DNA of 64,000 nucleotides from G016756615 sp035556195 (GCA_035556195.1 DATMFK010000007.1:62001-126000), one strand, 5' to 3'; positions 34,969 to 44,230 are shown, counted from the first letter of the stretch. Numbers and translations are program-made. The notes: generated by a model from the letters alone, not told the origin.

Positions 34969-37041
34969 TTACGCCTTGTTGTCGCGCGTCATGCGCACGT
35001 TGCCGTGGTGGTCAGCCCAGTACGTCCAGCCGGGCGGGACGACAGTGGTGGTGTCGGTCTGCAGCAGGATCGCCGGGCCGTTGAACCTGCGGTCGACCGG
35101 CAGCGAAGTCCGCTCGATATGCGGGGTGTCGTACGTCTTGAGCTCATCGTTGACGCGGAAGACGCATCGTCCTGCCCCGATCTGCTTCGGCTCGCTGCTG
35201 GTGGTGTAGGCAGGCGGCCGGGCGAGCTTGTCGACCATTCCGAGACCCCGAACCTTGACCGTGACGATCTCGATCGGACTCGCCTCGAAAGCGTGGCCAT
35301 ATTCCTCTCGGTGGCGATCGTGGAAGGCGCTCCAGACACTTTCCAGGGCGACGTCCGTCAGCGGGCCGTCAGGGACGTCGATCTTCAGCTCATAGCCCTG
35401 GCCGACGTAGCGCAGGTCCGCTTGGCGCAGCATCTTAACCTTTTCGGCCGGAACTCTGTCGCGGGCGAAGATCGCACCGAGCTCAGCCTCCATGTCGTCG
35501 AACAGGCCCTGCAGACGACCGAGGTCCAGCGCGCCCTTGACCGCGAATGCCGTCCGAAGCGCGTGATATTCCAAGTCGGCCGTGAGCAGACCCATGGCCG
35601 ACGTGATCCCCGGATGCGGCGGGATGAGGACATCCTTCATGTCGAGCATGGCCGCCACTTCCGCCGCATGCAGCGGTCCAGCGCCGCCGAAGCCGGCCAA
35701 GGTGAATTCGCGCGGGTCGATGCCTTTCTGGACGGTGCGGGAGCGGATAGCGTTCGCCATGTTGCTGTTGAGAACGGTGAGCGCCCCTTCCGCCGTCTCT
35801 TCCGGCGAGCGGCCGAGCTTGGCGGCAAGTTCGCCGATGACCCGGGCCGACGCCTCCGCATCGAGCGACATGCGCCCACCCAGGAAGTTGTCGGCCACCA
35901 GCCGGCCGAGCACCAGATTGGCGTCGGTGACGGTCGGCAGCGTGCCACCCCGCCGGTAAGCCGCAGGCCCCGGCTCGGCGCCGGCGCTCTGCGGGCCAAC
36001 CCGAAACGCCTTGCCGCGGTCGATATAGGCGATCGAGCCGCCGCCGGCGCCGATCGTGTGGATGTCGATCATGGGGAGCATGACCGGGAAGTCGGCGATC
36101 TTGGCGCTACGCGCGTCGGCTTCCGCAAGTCGGCCGTCGCGAATGATGCCGATGTCGGCACTGGTGCCGCCGATGTCCAGGGTCACGAGCTTGTCGGTGC
36201 CGGCATGCTCGCCGACCCAGGCCCCGCCGCGCACGCCTGCGACGAGACCGGAAAGGAGCGTCGTCACCGGACGCTGCGCAATCATCTCCGGGGTAGCCAG
36301 ACCACCGGATGACGTCATGACGCGCAATTCGCCGGTAACACCCAGCTTGCGCAGTTCGTCGCTGAGCTCGCTGATGTAGCGGCGAACTTTCGGGCCGATG
36401 AAGCCGGAGATCGCCGCCGTCGTGAACCGTTCGAACTCGCGAAACTGCGGCGAGACTTCCGCCGACGTGGTCACGAAGACACCCGGAAGGACATCACGCA
36501 CGATCTCGGCAGCACGTCTCTCATGTGCCGGGTTCACGAACGAAAACAGGAACCCGATCAGGATCGCTTCGACACCGTCCTCGCCCAGCTCACGCGCCGC
36601 CGCCGCGACGGCCTCCTCATCGAGCGGCACAAGCTCCTGACCCTTGGCATCGAGACGACCCGCAACGGTCTTGCGGAAGCGGCGCCGGATCAGAGGACGG
36701 CTCTGCCAGGGCAGGTCCTGCATGATCGAATAGTGCTGAGGGCGCTGGTGGCGGCCGATATGGAGCACGTCACGAAAGCCCTCGTTCGTAATCATCCCGG
36801 TGACGGCGCCGCCATGCACCAGCATCGCATTCGTACCAACGGTCGTGCCGTGGAAGATCGCGTCGATCTGCGCGGGCGTGATGCCGGCGATCTCGCAGAT
36901 CCCCCTGATGCCCGTCACGACGCCCTCGGCCGAATTTGAGGGTGTCGACGGTGTCTTGTGGATCGTGACCGCCCCATTCACGAGATCCGCGAGAATCAGA
37001 TCCGTGAACGTTCCGCCGACATCGACACCCAGTGCGATCAT
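34969..37041 (-). CDS. hyuA: Hydantoinase A / 5-oxoprolinase alpha-type subunit (HyuA)
   Basis: ATP-binding subunit of 690 residues. It has the two actin-like phosphate loops of this superfamily: GVDVGGTFTDL at the N-terminus and TLDIGGTSADIG in the middle, plus FHGTTVGTNAML and the FGGAGPLHAAE motif late in the protein. ATG at 37041 is chosen because GGAGGCGGGA precedes it; a TTG at 37056 is a weaker alternative. It is the promoter-proximal gene of the operon and is divergent from the MarR regulator, with two dyads between them. Confidence 0.93.
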   Translation of the reverse strand: MIALGVDVGGTFTDLILADLVNGAVTIHKTPSTPSNSAEGVVTGIRGICEIAGITPAQIDAIFHGTTVGTNAMLVHGGAVTGMITNEGFRDVLHIGRHQRPQHYSIMQDLPWQSRPLIRRRFRKTVAGRLDAKGQELVPLDEEAVAAAARELGEDGVEAILIGFLFSFVNPAHERRAAEIVRDVLPGVFVTTSAEVSPQFREFERFTTAAISGFIGPKVRRYISELSDELRKLGVTGELRVMTSSGGLATPEMIAQRPVTTLLSGLVAGVRGGAWVGEHAGTDKLVTLDIGGTSADIGIIRDGRLAEADARSAKIADFPVMLPMIDIHTIGAGGGSIAYIDRGKAFRVGPQSAGAEPGPAAYRRGGTLPTVTDANLVLGRLVADNFLGGRMSLDAEASARVIGELAAKLGRSPEETAEGALTVLNSNMANAIRSRTVQKGIDPREFTLAGFGGAGPLHAAEVAAMLDMKDVLIPPHPGITSAMGLLTADLEYHALRTAFAVKGALDLGRLQGLFDDMEAELGAIFARDRVPAEKVKMLRQADLRYVGQGYELKIDVPDGPLTDVALESVWSAFHDRHREEYGHAFEASPIEIVTVKVRGLGMVDKLARPPAYTTSSEPKQIGAGRCVFRVNDELKTYDTPHIERTSLPVDRRFNGPAILLQTDTTTVVPPGWTYWADHHGNVRMTRDNKA

Positions 37042-37073
37042 TCCCGCCTCCAGCAATATTATCGATCAAGATT

Positions 37074-37087
37074 GATCCATCTGGATC
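37074..37087. promoter_or_regulatory. MarR-type operator candidate 1
   Basis: Inverted repeat GATCCA-TC-TGGATC, 33 bp upstream of the HyuA start. The same core ATCCATCTGGAT occurs again at 37103-37114 in the 138-bp gap between divergent hyuA and marR genes, so both are likely regulator sites. Confidence 0.6.
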
Positions 37088-37101
37088 GATCTGGCAAGTT
37101 G

Positions 37102-37115
37102 AATCCATCTGGATT
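37102..37115. promoter_or_regulatory. MarR-type operator candidate 2
   Basis: Inverted repeat AATCCA-TC-TGGATT, centred 28 bp from the first site and identical in its 12-bp core. Paired placement in a divergent control region fits cooperative or dual repression of both transcripts. Confidence 0.6.
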
Positions 37116-37179
37116 GAAATGAAATTTTCGGCGGCCCCCGGTAGGATGTGGACCGAAGGCACTTTGGGGAGCGATCGGG

Positions 37180-37677
37180 GTGAGCGGAGAAAAAGCGATG
37201 ACCGCAGGAAACCTGCTGGAGAAGATGCTCGCGGGAGACCTGCGGGAACTGCTGGCGATCAGCTACATCGTCCTAGGCAACAATGCCGTGACCAATCGGT
37301 ACATCGAGCGGCGTTTCAGGATTCCCGTGCAGGCTTGGTCCGCGCTCTATGCGGTGAAGACATTTCCAGGCATCCGCGCGAAGGAGATCAGGCTGCTCTT
37401 TCCGCGCCCACAAAACACCATCAGCCGCGCCGTTTCGCTGCTGGAGCATCGCGGATATCTGATTCAGAAGATCTCGGATTCCGATGCGCGCGAGAAGCGC
37501 CTCTTCACCACGCCCGCTGGAGAAGAGTTGCTCACGGAACTCATCGACGTCTCGCGCAGGCGTCAGGAAGAGTGGCTGGCGCCATTGTCGCAGGCGGAAA
37601 GAAAGACGTTCTTCGAACTGGCGAGGAAAATTGCGGAAGGCCCCAGTCTGCTGAAGTCCGAAGTAATGAAGAGATGA
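37180..37677 (+). CDS. MarR-family transcriptional regulator
   Basis: Winged-helix regulator of 165 residues from GTG 37180 (GGGGAG upstream); ATG at 37198 is an alternative that would remove six residues. The MarR DNA-binding core is FPGIRAKEIRLLFPRPQNTISRAVSLLEHRGYLI, with wing residues SDAREKRLFTTPAGEEL, which is the usual helix-turn-helix plus wing signature. Divergent orientation and the twin ATCCA-TC-TGGAT dyads identify the HyuA operon as its likely target; effector unknown, possibly the imported hydantoin. Confidence 0.9.
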   Translation: MSGEKAMTAGNLLEKMLAGDLRELLAISYIVLGNNAVTNRYIERRFRIPVQAWSALYAVKTFPGIRAKEIRLLFPRPQNTISRAVSLLEHRGYLIQKISDSDAREKRLFTTPAGEELLTELIDVSRRRQEEWLAPLSQAERKTFFELARKIAEGPSLLKSEVMKR

Positions 37678-37801
37678 TGGTGCTCCGCGCGGCTCGCCGG
37701 AGTTGATGCTTGTCCAGTGCTGTCGCTCGCAGTCGATGCCATGGACCAACATACCTCATGGACGAAGGACGTCGCTCGCCCTGATCATCGTTGGCGATGG
37801 C

Positions 37802-38623
37802 TCACGACTCGGGAATGCCTCCGAGCTCGAGCAGCCGCTCGCGATGGTCGAGGTCTATGTTGATGTCGAATACGACGCCATCCGTGCGGTACACCAGCTG
37901 CGCCAGACAGATGACCTGCCTGGATGCGTCCTGGAAAATACGGCGCACCTGCACGACGGGGTCGTGAACGCGAATTTCGAGTTCAGCGGCTTCCTGCGGC
38001 GTCGACGACACTACCCGAAAGGTCTGGCGCACGTTCTTCAGGCCAACCTCCTTCGTGTCGTAGAGCAGGGTACTGATCAGTTCGGTATCCCATAGCTTGT
38101 CCGGGATGAGGTCGTAGACGTCTGCTGCCACGAGATATTCGCCCACAGTGAACGGGCGGCCCTCACGGGAGAATACGCGCTTCATGTAGCGATAGGCGTC
38201 GAGGGGCTCCCCGTCCCCCGGCGCGATCCGCAATTCGCCGTCAGAAGGCCGGGAGGCGACGACGCGGAAGCTGAGCGCGCCGCCACGCTGGGCCGGGGAG
38301 CGCGTCAAAAGGTAGGGAACCGACCCCGATGTTTCCGGCCTCGCAGTCACGAAGGTGCCGCGTCCACGTTCGGCGCTGATCAATCCTTCGTTCTCGAGAC
38401 GTGCCAGCGCGTGACGTACCGTCATAGGCGCGACGCCATAGGTCGCCACCAGGTGCTTCAGCGTCGGCAGCCTGTCCCCGACACTCCAGACGTCGTCAGC
38501 GATCTGCCGGCGGATTACAGCCGCGAGCTGGACATAGTAGGGCGTCCCATCATCGCGAAAGATCTGTTTCTCTTCGGCGGCAGTCGACAATGGCAAGAAT
38601 CCTTCCAGAACAGTTGTCGTCAT
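37802..38623 (-). CDS. GntR/HutC-family transcriptional regulator with UTRA domain
   Basis: Regulator of 273 residues. Residues about 25-95 form the GntR winged helix (YYVQLAAVIRRQIADDVWSVGDRLPT, then APMTVRHALARLENEGLI and RGRGTFV), and the rest is a UTRA effector domain. It is divergent from the peptide-type importer starting at 38803, with the palindrome AGTGCTAGCACT between them. Likely a repressor of the importer-hydrolase-CoA-transferase operon. Confidence 0.9.
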   Translation of the reverse strand: MTTTVLEGFLPLSTAAEEKQIFRDDGTPYYVQLAAVIRRQIADDVWSVGDRLPTLKHLVATYGVAPMTVRHALARLENEGLISAERGRGTFVTARPETSGSVPYLLTRSPAQRGGALSFRVVASRPSDGELRIAPGDGEPLDAYRYMKRVFSREGRPFTVGEYLVAADVYDLIPDKLWDTELISTLLYDTKEVGLKNVRQTFRVVSSTPQEAAELEIRVHDPVVQVRRIFQDASRQVICLAQLVYRTDGVVFDINIDLDHRERLLELGGIPES

Positions 38624-38709
38624 TCTCGCACCCTGGGAAGGACAGACAATGCCCTTTCCCTGCGATCGGCCGACAATAAAGTCGTTGCAACATAGCAGTA
38701 GAGTGCTAA

Positions 38710-38721
38710 AGTGCTAGCACT
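38710..38721. promoter_or_regulatory. Candidate GntR operator
   Basis: Perfect 12-bp palindrome AGTGCTAGCACT in the 179-bp gap between the divergent GntR regulator and its neighbour importer; an extra half site AGTGCT lies at 38702-38707, giving three half sites in 20 bp. GntR-family proteins bind short palindromes of this kind. Confidence 0.5.
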
Positions 38722-38802
38722 AAATCACAATCGGACGACCCGGTTGGGATGCAGGAGCGTCGGGTGCTGACTTCGCCCGAAACGCAAGGCTGGGAGGGCC
38801 GG

Positions 38803-40314
38803 ATGAGGAACTGGATCACAGGGACAGTATTGGGAGTCGCGCTAGCGTTCGGCGGAAGTTCGGCACTGGCGCAGCAAGCAGGTACGTTCAAATACGCCGA
38901 GCAGGTGAAGCTCATCACCATGGATCCCCAGCAGCAGAGCGGCAGCGGCGTTCCCTATTTGCGTCCGGTCTACGAATCGCTCTTTGAACGAGGTCCCGAC
39001 GGCAAGCCCGTGCCGCTCCTGGCAAAGGCCTATGAGGTCGACGGACTCTATGTGACGATCAAGCTCCGCGAGGCCATCAGCTTCAGCAATGGCGAGGCTT
39101 TCAACGCCGAGGTCGCGGCGGCCAATATCAATCGCGGTGTCAAGCTTGCCATCATCGAAGGTCTGAAGACTGTCGAAAGCGCCGAAGCCGTCGACGAGTA
39201 CAGCGTGCGGATAAAGCTCAAGGAGCCCGATCCGGCGATCATCGACAGCCTTTGTCACACTGGCGGCATGATGATCGCGCCCGCGGCGATGGCCGATCCG
39301 GCCATCGATCGCAATCCGATCGGCACCGGACCGTATGTCTATAGCAAGGAGCTCTCGCGCGAGGGTGAGGTGCGTGTCTACACGCCGAACCCAACCTACT
39401 GGGACAAGGACAAGATCGGGCTGGAACGCTACGAGGTGTGGGAGCTTCCCGACGACACCGCGCGCCTCAATGCACTGAAGACCGGCCAGATCGACGCGGG
39501 CAACTGGCTGGCGAACCCTCAATCGGCGATCATCGACCGCACGCCCGGCCTGAAGCTCATTCGCAACACCGGGGGCCTCAACTACCACATCATCCTTTCC
39601 GATCGCGAAGGAACCGTTGTTCCTGCTTTCGCGGACCCCAACGTCCGCAAGGCGATGGCGCATGCGATCGACCGCGAGGCGTTCGGTAAGGCGGTCCAGT
39701 TCGGACTCGCCCAGAAATCATTCCAGCCTTATGCAGAGGGAGACTGGGCATACGACCCGGCGCTCGAGGGAATTTATGAGTACGACCTCGACAAGGCGCG
39801 CGAATTCATGGCCCGGTCGAAGTTTCCCGACGGCTTCGCCTTCGATATGCCGTCGATCCCGATCTATCAGTCGCGTCTTGAAGCGCTGGCCGGCTTCTTC
39901 AAGGAAATCGGCATCACGATGAACATCGTTCCGGTCGAGCCGGGCACGCTCGCCCGCCGCAGCCGCACGACCGACTTTCCGGCGACCAACCTGGTCTGGG
40001 CCACCAACACGGATCCGAAGTTCCTCGCGCTCCGCTACATATACGAGGACGCTGCCTACAATCCCTTCAAGGCCAAGCCGAGCGACGAACTGCTTGCGCT
40101 TGCGCGTCAGGGATTGCAGTCGGTGGAAACCGATGTGCGCGGCCCGGTCTACAAGCAGATGGCTTCCAGGCTGGCCGACGAAGCGTTCCTGATCTTCGTC
40201 ACCAACACGCCGATCCTGATCGGGGTGAGCGAGAAGACCGCGGACAATCCCACGGTCGTCTATCGCTTCGGTGAGGATTCGATCAATCTTCGCGGCCTGA
40301 AGGCCAACGACTGA
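38803..40314 (+). CDS. Peptide-type ABC transporter substrate-binding protein (family 5)
   Basis: Periplasmic receptor of 503 residues. ATG at 38803 begins MRNWITGTVLGVALAFGGSS, a Sec signal peptide ending in ALAQQ; the frame extends 18 codons upstream without a signal sequence. Family-5 markers include TFKYAEQVKLITMDPQQQ, the central VTIKLREAISFSNGEAFNAE and DPNVRKAMAHAIDREAFG. It is the first gene of the GntR-controlled operon and 12 bp ahead of the DppB-like permease. Confidence 0.93.
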   Translation: MRNWITGTVLGVALAFGGSSALAQQAGTFKYAEQVKLITMDPQQQSGSGVPYLRPVYESLFERGPDGKPVPLLAKAYEVDGLYVTIKLREAISFSNGEAFNAEVAAANINRGVKLAIIEGLKTVESAEAVDEYSVRIKLKEPDPAIIDSLCHTGGMMIAPAAMADPAIDRNPIGTGPYVYSKELSREGEVRVYTPNPTYWDKDKIGLERYEVWELPDDTARLNALKTGQIDAGNWLANPQSAIIDRTPGLKLIRNTGGLNYHIILSDREGTVVPAFADPNVRKAMAHAIDREAFGKAVQFGLAQKSFQPYAEGDWAYDPALEGIYEYDLDKAREFMARSKFPDGFAFDMPSIPIYQSRLEALAGFFKEIGITMNIVPVEPGTLARRSRTTDFPATNLVWATNTDPKFLALRYIYEDAAYNPFKAKPSDELLALARQGLQSVETDVRGPVYKQMASRLADEAFLIFVTNTPILIGVSEKTADNPTVVYRFGEDSINLRGLKAND

Positions 40315-40326
40315 GATCCGAATCTC

Positions 40327-41271
40327 ATGCTTCGGCTCATCTTCCAGCGACTTGTCGCATTGGTGCCCCTTCTGTTCATCGTTTCGGTATTGACGTTCTC
40401 ATTCACGTCGCTGCTGCCGAGCGATCCTGTCGACCTGATCATCGGGGATACGGGCACGCAGGAGCAATACGAGATTGTCCGGGAGCGGCTCGGGATGAAC
40501 CAGCCGGTCGTCGTCCGCTACTTCCAGTGGCTGGGCCGGGCGGCGCAGGGCGACCTCGGCACTTCCTTCTTCAATAGCGTTAGTGTGATGGGAGCCGTGA
40601 TGCAGCGGCTTCCCGTCACGCTGTCCCTCACGGTGGTTTCGGCCCTCGTCGCCATCGTCGTCGGAGTCTCGGCCGGGATCGCCGCGGCACTTCGCCCCCG
40701 CTCCTGGATTGACCGCCTCGCGACCCTCGGTGCCACCTTTGGCCAGGCAGTGCCCAATTTCTGGTTCGGCCTCATCCTGGTCGCGATCTTCGCCGTGAAC
40801 CTGCGCTGGTTTCCAGCCACCGGCTTCACGCCTGTTTCCGCGTCCCCCTGGGAGTGGCTGCGTAGCGTCATCCTTCCTTCGATCGCGCTCGGCACCTCGT
40901 CCAGCGCGGCCATCGCCCGACAGGTCCGCTCGGCGATGGTCGGCGTGCTCCAGCAGGACTACATCAGGGCCGCGAGGGCGCAGGGTCTCTCCACGAGGCG
41001 CATCATTTTGAAGCACGCGCTCACCAACGCCATGGTGCCGGTCGTGGCGGTGCTCTCCTTCCAGATTACCGTGCTGCTCGGCGGCGCGCTGATCGTGGAG
41101 CAAGTCTTCGCCATCAACGGTCTCGGCACCCTCGCCATCGGAGCGGTGCGGCAGCAGGACATTCCCATGATCCAGGGCATCGTGCTGGTCATGGTCGCCC
41201 TCGTGGTCGCGGTCCAACTCGCGACCGATGTAATTTATGGCCTGCTCAATCCAAAGGCACGTCCTTCGTGA
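40327..41271 (+). CDS. Peptide-type ABC transporter permease (DppB-like)
   Basis: Inner-membrane permease of 314 residues with an N-terminal hydrophobic helix (LVALVPLLFIVSVLTFSF), SDPVDLIIGD in place of the common APGDP motif, and the EAA-loop segment AARAQGLSTRRIILKHALTN. Its stop overlaps a GTG start of the next gene by 4 bp (GTGA). Confidence 0.93.
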   Translation: MLRLIFQRLVALVPLLFIVSVLTFSFTSLLPSDPVDLIIGDTGTQEQYEIVRERLGMNQPVVVRYFQWLGRAAQGDLGTSFFNSVSVMGAVMQRLPVTLSLTVVSALVAIVVGVSAGIAAALRPRSWIDRLATLGATFGQAVPNFWFGLILVAIFAVNLRWFPATGFTPVSASPWEWLRSVILPSIALGTSSSAAIARQVRSAMVGVLQQDYIRAARAQGLSTRRIILKHALTNAMVPVVAVLSFQITVLLGGALIVEQVFAINGLGTLAIGAVRQQDIPMIQGIVLVMVALVVAVQLATDVIYGLLNPKARPS

Positions 41272-43208
41272 CCGCCCCCCTCACAACAACGACCCGCACG
41301 GCGACGCGTGGGCAGTGGCGACTGGATGGGTCGCATGTCATCGTCGGCATCGCCTCGGCCGTGCTTTTTCTGCTCGCATTCATGGCGATCTTCGCGGACT
41401 GGATCGCGCCCTACGAACCGCTGAAGCAGAACCTGATCGAGGCGCTCCAGGCACCCTCGGCGCAACATTGGCTCGGTACCGACGATCTTGGCCGTGACGT
41501 GCTATCACGGCTCATTCATGGTTGCCGCGTTGCGGTGATCGCCGCGGCCGAAGGCACGGCCATCGCGCTCCTCCTCGGAGTTCCGCTCGGCCTCTTCATA
41601 GGCTACCGCGGCGGCTGGTGGGACTGGGTCGTCATGCGCCTCGTCGAGGCGATCGTCTCTATCCCCGGCATCATGGTGGCGATCGTGATCATCGCGATCC
41701 TCGGGCCCGGCCTGCACAAGGCAATGATCGCCCTGGGCATCCTCTACTCGACCTCATTCCTGCGGCTGGCGCGCGGCGTTGTGCTCGCTGAGCGCGAGGA
41801 GGTCTATGTGCGCTCCGCGCGCGTCATCGGCGCATCCGACGGCCGCATACTGCTGCGTCACATTTTCCCCAACATCGCGCCGCCGCTGATCGTGCAGGTC
41901 ACCCTGACAGTTGGCGCGGTACTGTTGTCGGAAGCCGGTCTGAGCTTCATCGGTCTCGGCGTGCAACCGCCGGACGCCAGCTGGGGCACGATGCTCAACA
42001 CCGCCGCGGCGTTCATGGATCTGAACTGGTTCCTCGCCATTCCCCCTGGGATCGCCATCATCGTCACGGTGCTCTCGGTCAATCTCATCGGCGATGTCAT
42101 CCGCGATGCGATCGGCCGCGGCATCGCGGTCGACGCCAAACCCGCCGCGCCCGCCGTGCGGATGGACAACCGCCCCGTTGTGGCCGCCCCAGCCGGACCG
42201 GAGCCGCACCGATCCACGGTGCCGCCACGGCCGCAGGGCGACGTGTTGCGGGTGGAGGGGCTGGAGGTGGTGGTCGGAGACGGCGCCGGGCTGCCGGTCA
42301 TAACCGACCTCTCCTTCGGCATAGCCAAGGGCGAGACGTTGGGACTGGTGGGTGAATCAGGCAGCGGCAAGACGATGACTGGTCTGGCGATCCTCGGCCT
42401 CATGGGCGCAGGCCTGCGTACCACGCGCGGCTCCATCATGCTCAACGGCCGGGACTTGCGTTCGCTTTCCCAGCGACAGATGGAGAAGGTACGAGGCAAC
42501 GAGGTGGCAATGGTCTTCCAGGATCCAACGACCAGCCTCAATCCCGCCTTCACGGTCGGCAGCCAGATCGCGGAGGTGCTTCGCGCAAAGAAGGGCATGT
42601 CGCAGAAGCAAGCCTGGACCCGCGTCGTCGAGCTGATCGACCGTGTCGGCATTCCGCGGCCTGAGGAGCGCGCTCGCGCTTATCCGCATGAGCTTTCAGG
42701 CGGGATGGCGCAGCGCATCGCGATTGCCCGGGCGCTGAGCTGCAACCCGGCGCTATTGATTGCCGACGAGCCGACCACCGCGCTCGATGTGACGGTGCAG
42801 CAGGAAATCCTCGATCTGTTCCGCGATCTGCAGGAGGAGTTCGGCATGGCGATCCTCTTTGTCACCCACGACCTCGCCGTTGCGGCCGACATCTGCGACC
42901 GCATCAGCGTGATGTATGCGGGGGAGATGGTGGAAATGGCTGAAGTCAACCAGCTGTTCTCCAATCCGCGCCATCCCTATACGCAAGGCCTGCTCCGGGC
43001 GATGCCACACGCTTCGGACCGCAACCCGCCGCTTCCGACGATCCGCGGCAGCGTGCCCCGGCCTGGCTCATGGCCCGCGGGATGCCGCTTCTCCAATCGC
43101 TGTGATTTCAAGATAGCGGCCTGCGACCGGCACGTCCCGCTGGTCGGGTCCGACCGGTTGGTCCGTTGCATCCGCGCCAGCGAACTCGAACTGGAGCGTG
43201 CGTCGTGA
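41268..43208 (+). CDS. Fused permease-ATPase (DppC-DppD) of a peptide-type ABC importer
   Basis: Single open frame of 646 residues that joins two normally separate subunits. Residues 1-284 are a complete DppC-like permease (WLGTDDLGRDVLS at 69-81, EAA segment SARVIGASDGRILLRHIFPN at 183-202, SFIGLGVQPPDASWG). A proline/alanine-rich linker covers about 285-324. Residues 325-646 are a DppD-like ATPase with Walker A GESGSGKT (362-369), ELSGGMAQRI signature and a C-terminal Cys-containing tail (GCRFSNRCDFKIAACDRH) typical of DppD. GTG start at 41268 is coupled to the DppB stop. The fusion fixes one ATPase to one permease; the partner DppF is separate. Confidence 0.92.
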   Translation: MTAPLTTTTRTATRGQWRLDGSHVIVGIASAVLFLLAFMAIFADWIAPYEPLKQNLIEALQAPSAQHWLGTDDLGRDVLSRLIHGCRVAVIAAAEGTAIALLLGVPLGLFIGYRGGWWDWVVMRLVEAIVSIPGIMVAIVIIAILGPGLHKAMIALGILYSTSFLRLARGVVLAEREEVYVRSARVIGASDGRILLRHIFPNIAPPLIVQVTLTVGAVLLSEAGLSFIGLGVQPPDASWGTMLNTAAAFMDLNWFLAIPPGIAIIVTVLSVNLIGDVIRDAIGRGIAVDAKPAAPAVRMDNRPVVAAPAGPEPHRSTVPPRPQGDVLRVEGLEVVVGDGAGLPVITDLSFGIAKGETLGLVGESGSGKTMTGLAILGLMGAGLRTTRGSIMLNGRDLRSLSQRQMEKVRGNEVAMVFQDPTTSLNPAFTVGSQIAEVLRAKKGMSQKQAWTRVVELIDRVGIPRPEERARAYPHELSGGMAQRIAIARALSCNPALLIADEPTTALDVTVQQEILDLFRDLQEEFGMAILFVTHDLAVAADICDRISVMYAGEMVEMAEVNQLFSNPRHPYTQGLLRAMPHASDRNPPLPTIRGSVPRPGSWPAGCRFSNRCDFKIAACDRHVPLVGSDRLVRCIRASELELERAS

Positions 43209-44230
43209 GCGGCCAAACTCTCCTCGAGATCACGGACCTTTGGGTCACCTACTGGAGCCGTTCGCTTCTGGGCGTGGGAGGCAAGCCGTTCCATGCGGTC
43301 AAGGGTGCCAATCTTTCGATCCGTGCCGGCGAGACCCTGGGCTTGGTCGGCGAGTCCGGCTCCGGCAAGTCCTCGATCGCCAACACGGTGCTCGGCCTCG
43401 TCCCGGCTTCGGGCGGCTCCATCCGCTTCGGCGATGTCGATCTCGCGGCGATGAAGACGCGCTATCCACCCTTTGTCCGCAACCAGATACAGGCCGTCTT
43501 CCAGGACCCTTACTCGTCGCTCAATCCGTCGATGACGGTCGAGGACATCGTAACCGAGCCGCTGCGCGTCCACACCACCATGACGCGGGCCGAACGGCGT
43601 GAACGGGCGGTGGACCTGCTCAGGCTCGTGTCGCTGTCCGACGAGCATCTGGAGCGCCATCCGCACCAGTTCTCCGGCGGCCAGCGGCAGCGCATTGCCA
43701 TCGCCTCCGCGCTCGCGCTGCAGCCGAAGCTGATCGTGCTCGACGAGCCGGTGAGCGCACTCGACGTCTCGACGCAAAACCAGATCATCAACCTGCTCTA
43801 CGAGCGCCGCGACGCGCTGGGCATCGCCTACCTTTTGATCGCCCACGACCTTGCGCTCGTCCACCATATCTCCGACCGCATCGCGGTCATGTATCTCGGC
43901 CATATTGTGGAGGAGGGGCCCTCTGACCGCGTCTGTAAGGCGCCCGCCCATCCCTACACCAAGGCGCTGCTGGACGCCGTGCCGCTGCTTGATCCCGAGG
44001 CGCAGCGCAGGCGGCGTGCCGCACGCAAGCTGGCGCCCGCGCCGGAGACGCCGCGCGTCTCTGCAACCGGCTGCCCCTACCGGAACCGCTGCCCGTATGC
44101 GATGCCGCGCTGCGAGGCCGCGATGCCGCCGGCCTACGCAATTCCCGGTGGCGGCACAGCCAACTGCTTCCTCTTCGCTGACGATGCGGGAGCCGTTGCG
44201 GGAACTGTGGCGCAACCGGTGGCATCATGA
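43205..44230 (+). CDS. Peptide-type ABC transporter ATP-binding protein (DppF-like)
   Basis: ATPase of 341 residues starting at GTG 43205 in a GTGA overlap. Walker A GESGSGKSS, signature FSGGQRQRI, Walker B LIVLDEPVSALDVS and a DppF-type C-terminal cysteine cluster (GCPYRNRCPYAMPRCEAA) are all present; related proteins bind an iron-sulfur cluster there. It completes the GntR-controlled importer and overlaps the hydrolase gene by 4 bp. Confidence 0.94.
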   Translation: MSGQTLLEITDLWVTYWSRSLLGVGGKPFHAVKGANLSIRAGETLGLVGESGSGKSSIANTVLGLVPASGGSIRFGDVDLAAMKTRYPPFVRNQIQAVFQDPYSSLNPSMTVEDIVTEPLRVHTTMTRAERRERAVDLLRLVSLSDEHLERHPHQFSGGQRQRIAIASALALQPKLIVLDEPVSALDVSTQNQIINLLYERRDALGIAYLLIAHDLALVHHISDRIAVMYLGHIVEEGPSDRVCKAPAHPYTKALLDAVPLLDPEAQRRRRAARKLAPAPETPRVSATGCPYRNRCPYAMPRCEAAMPPAYAIPGGGTANCFLFADDAGAVAGTVAQPVAS

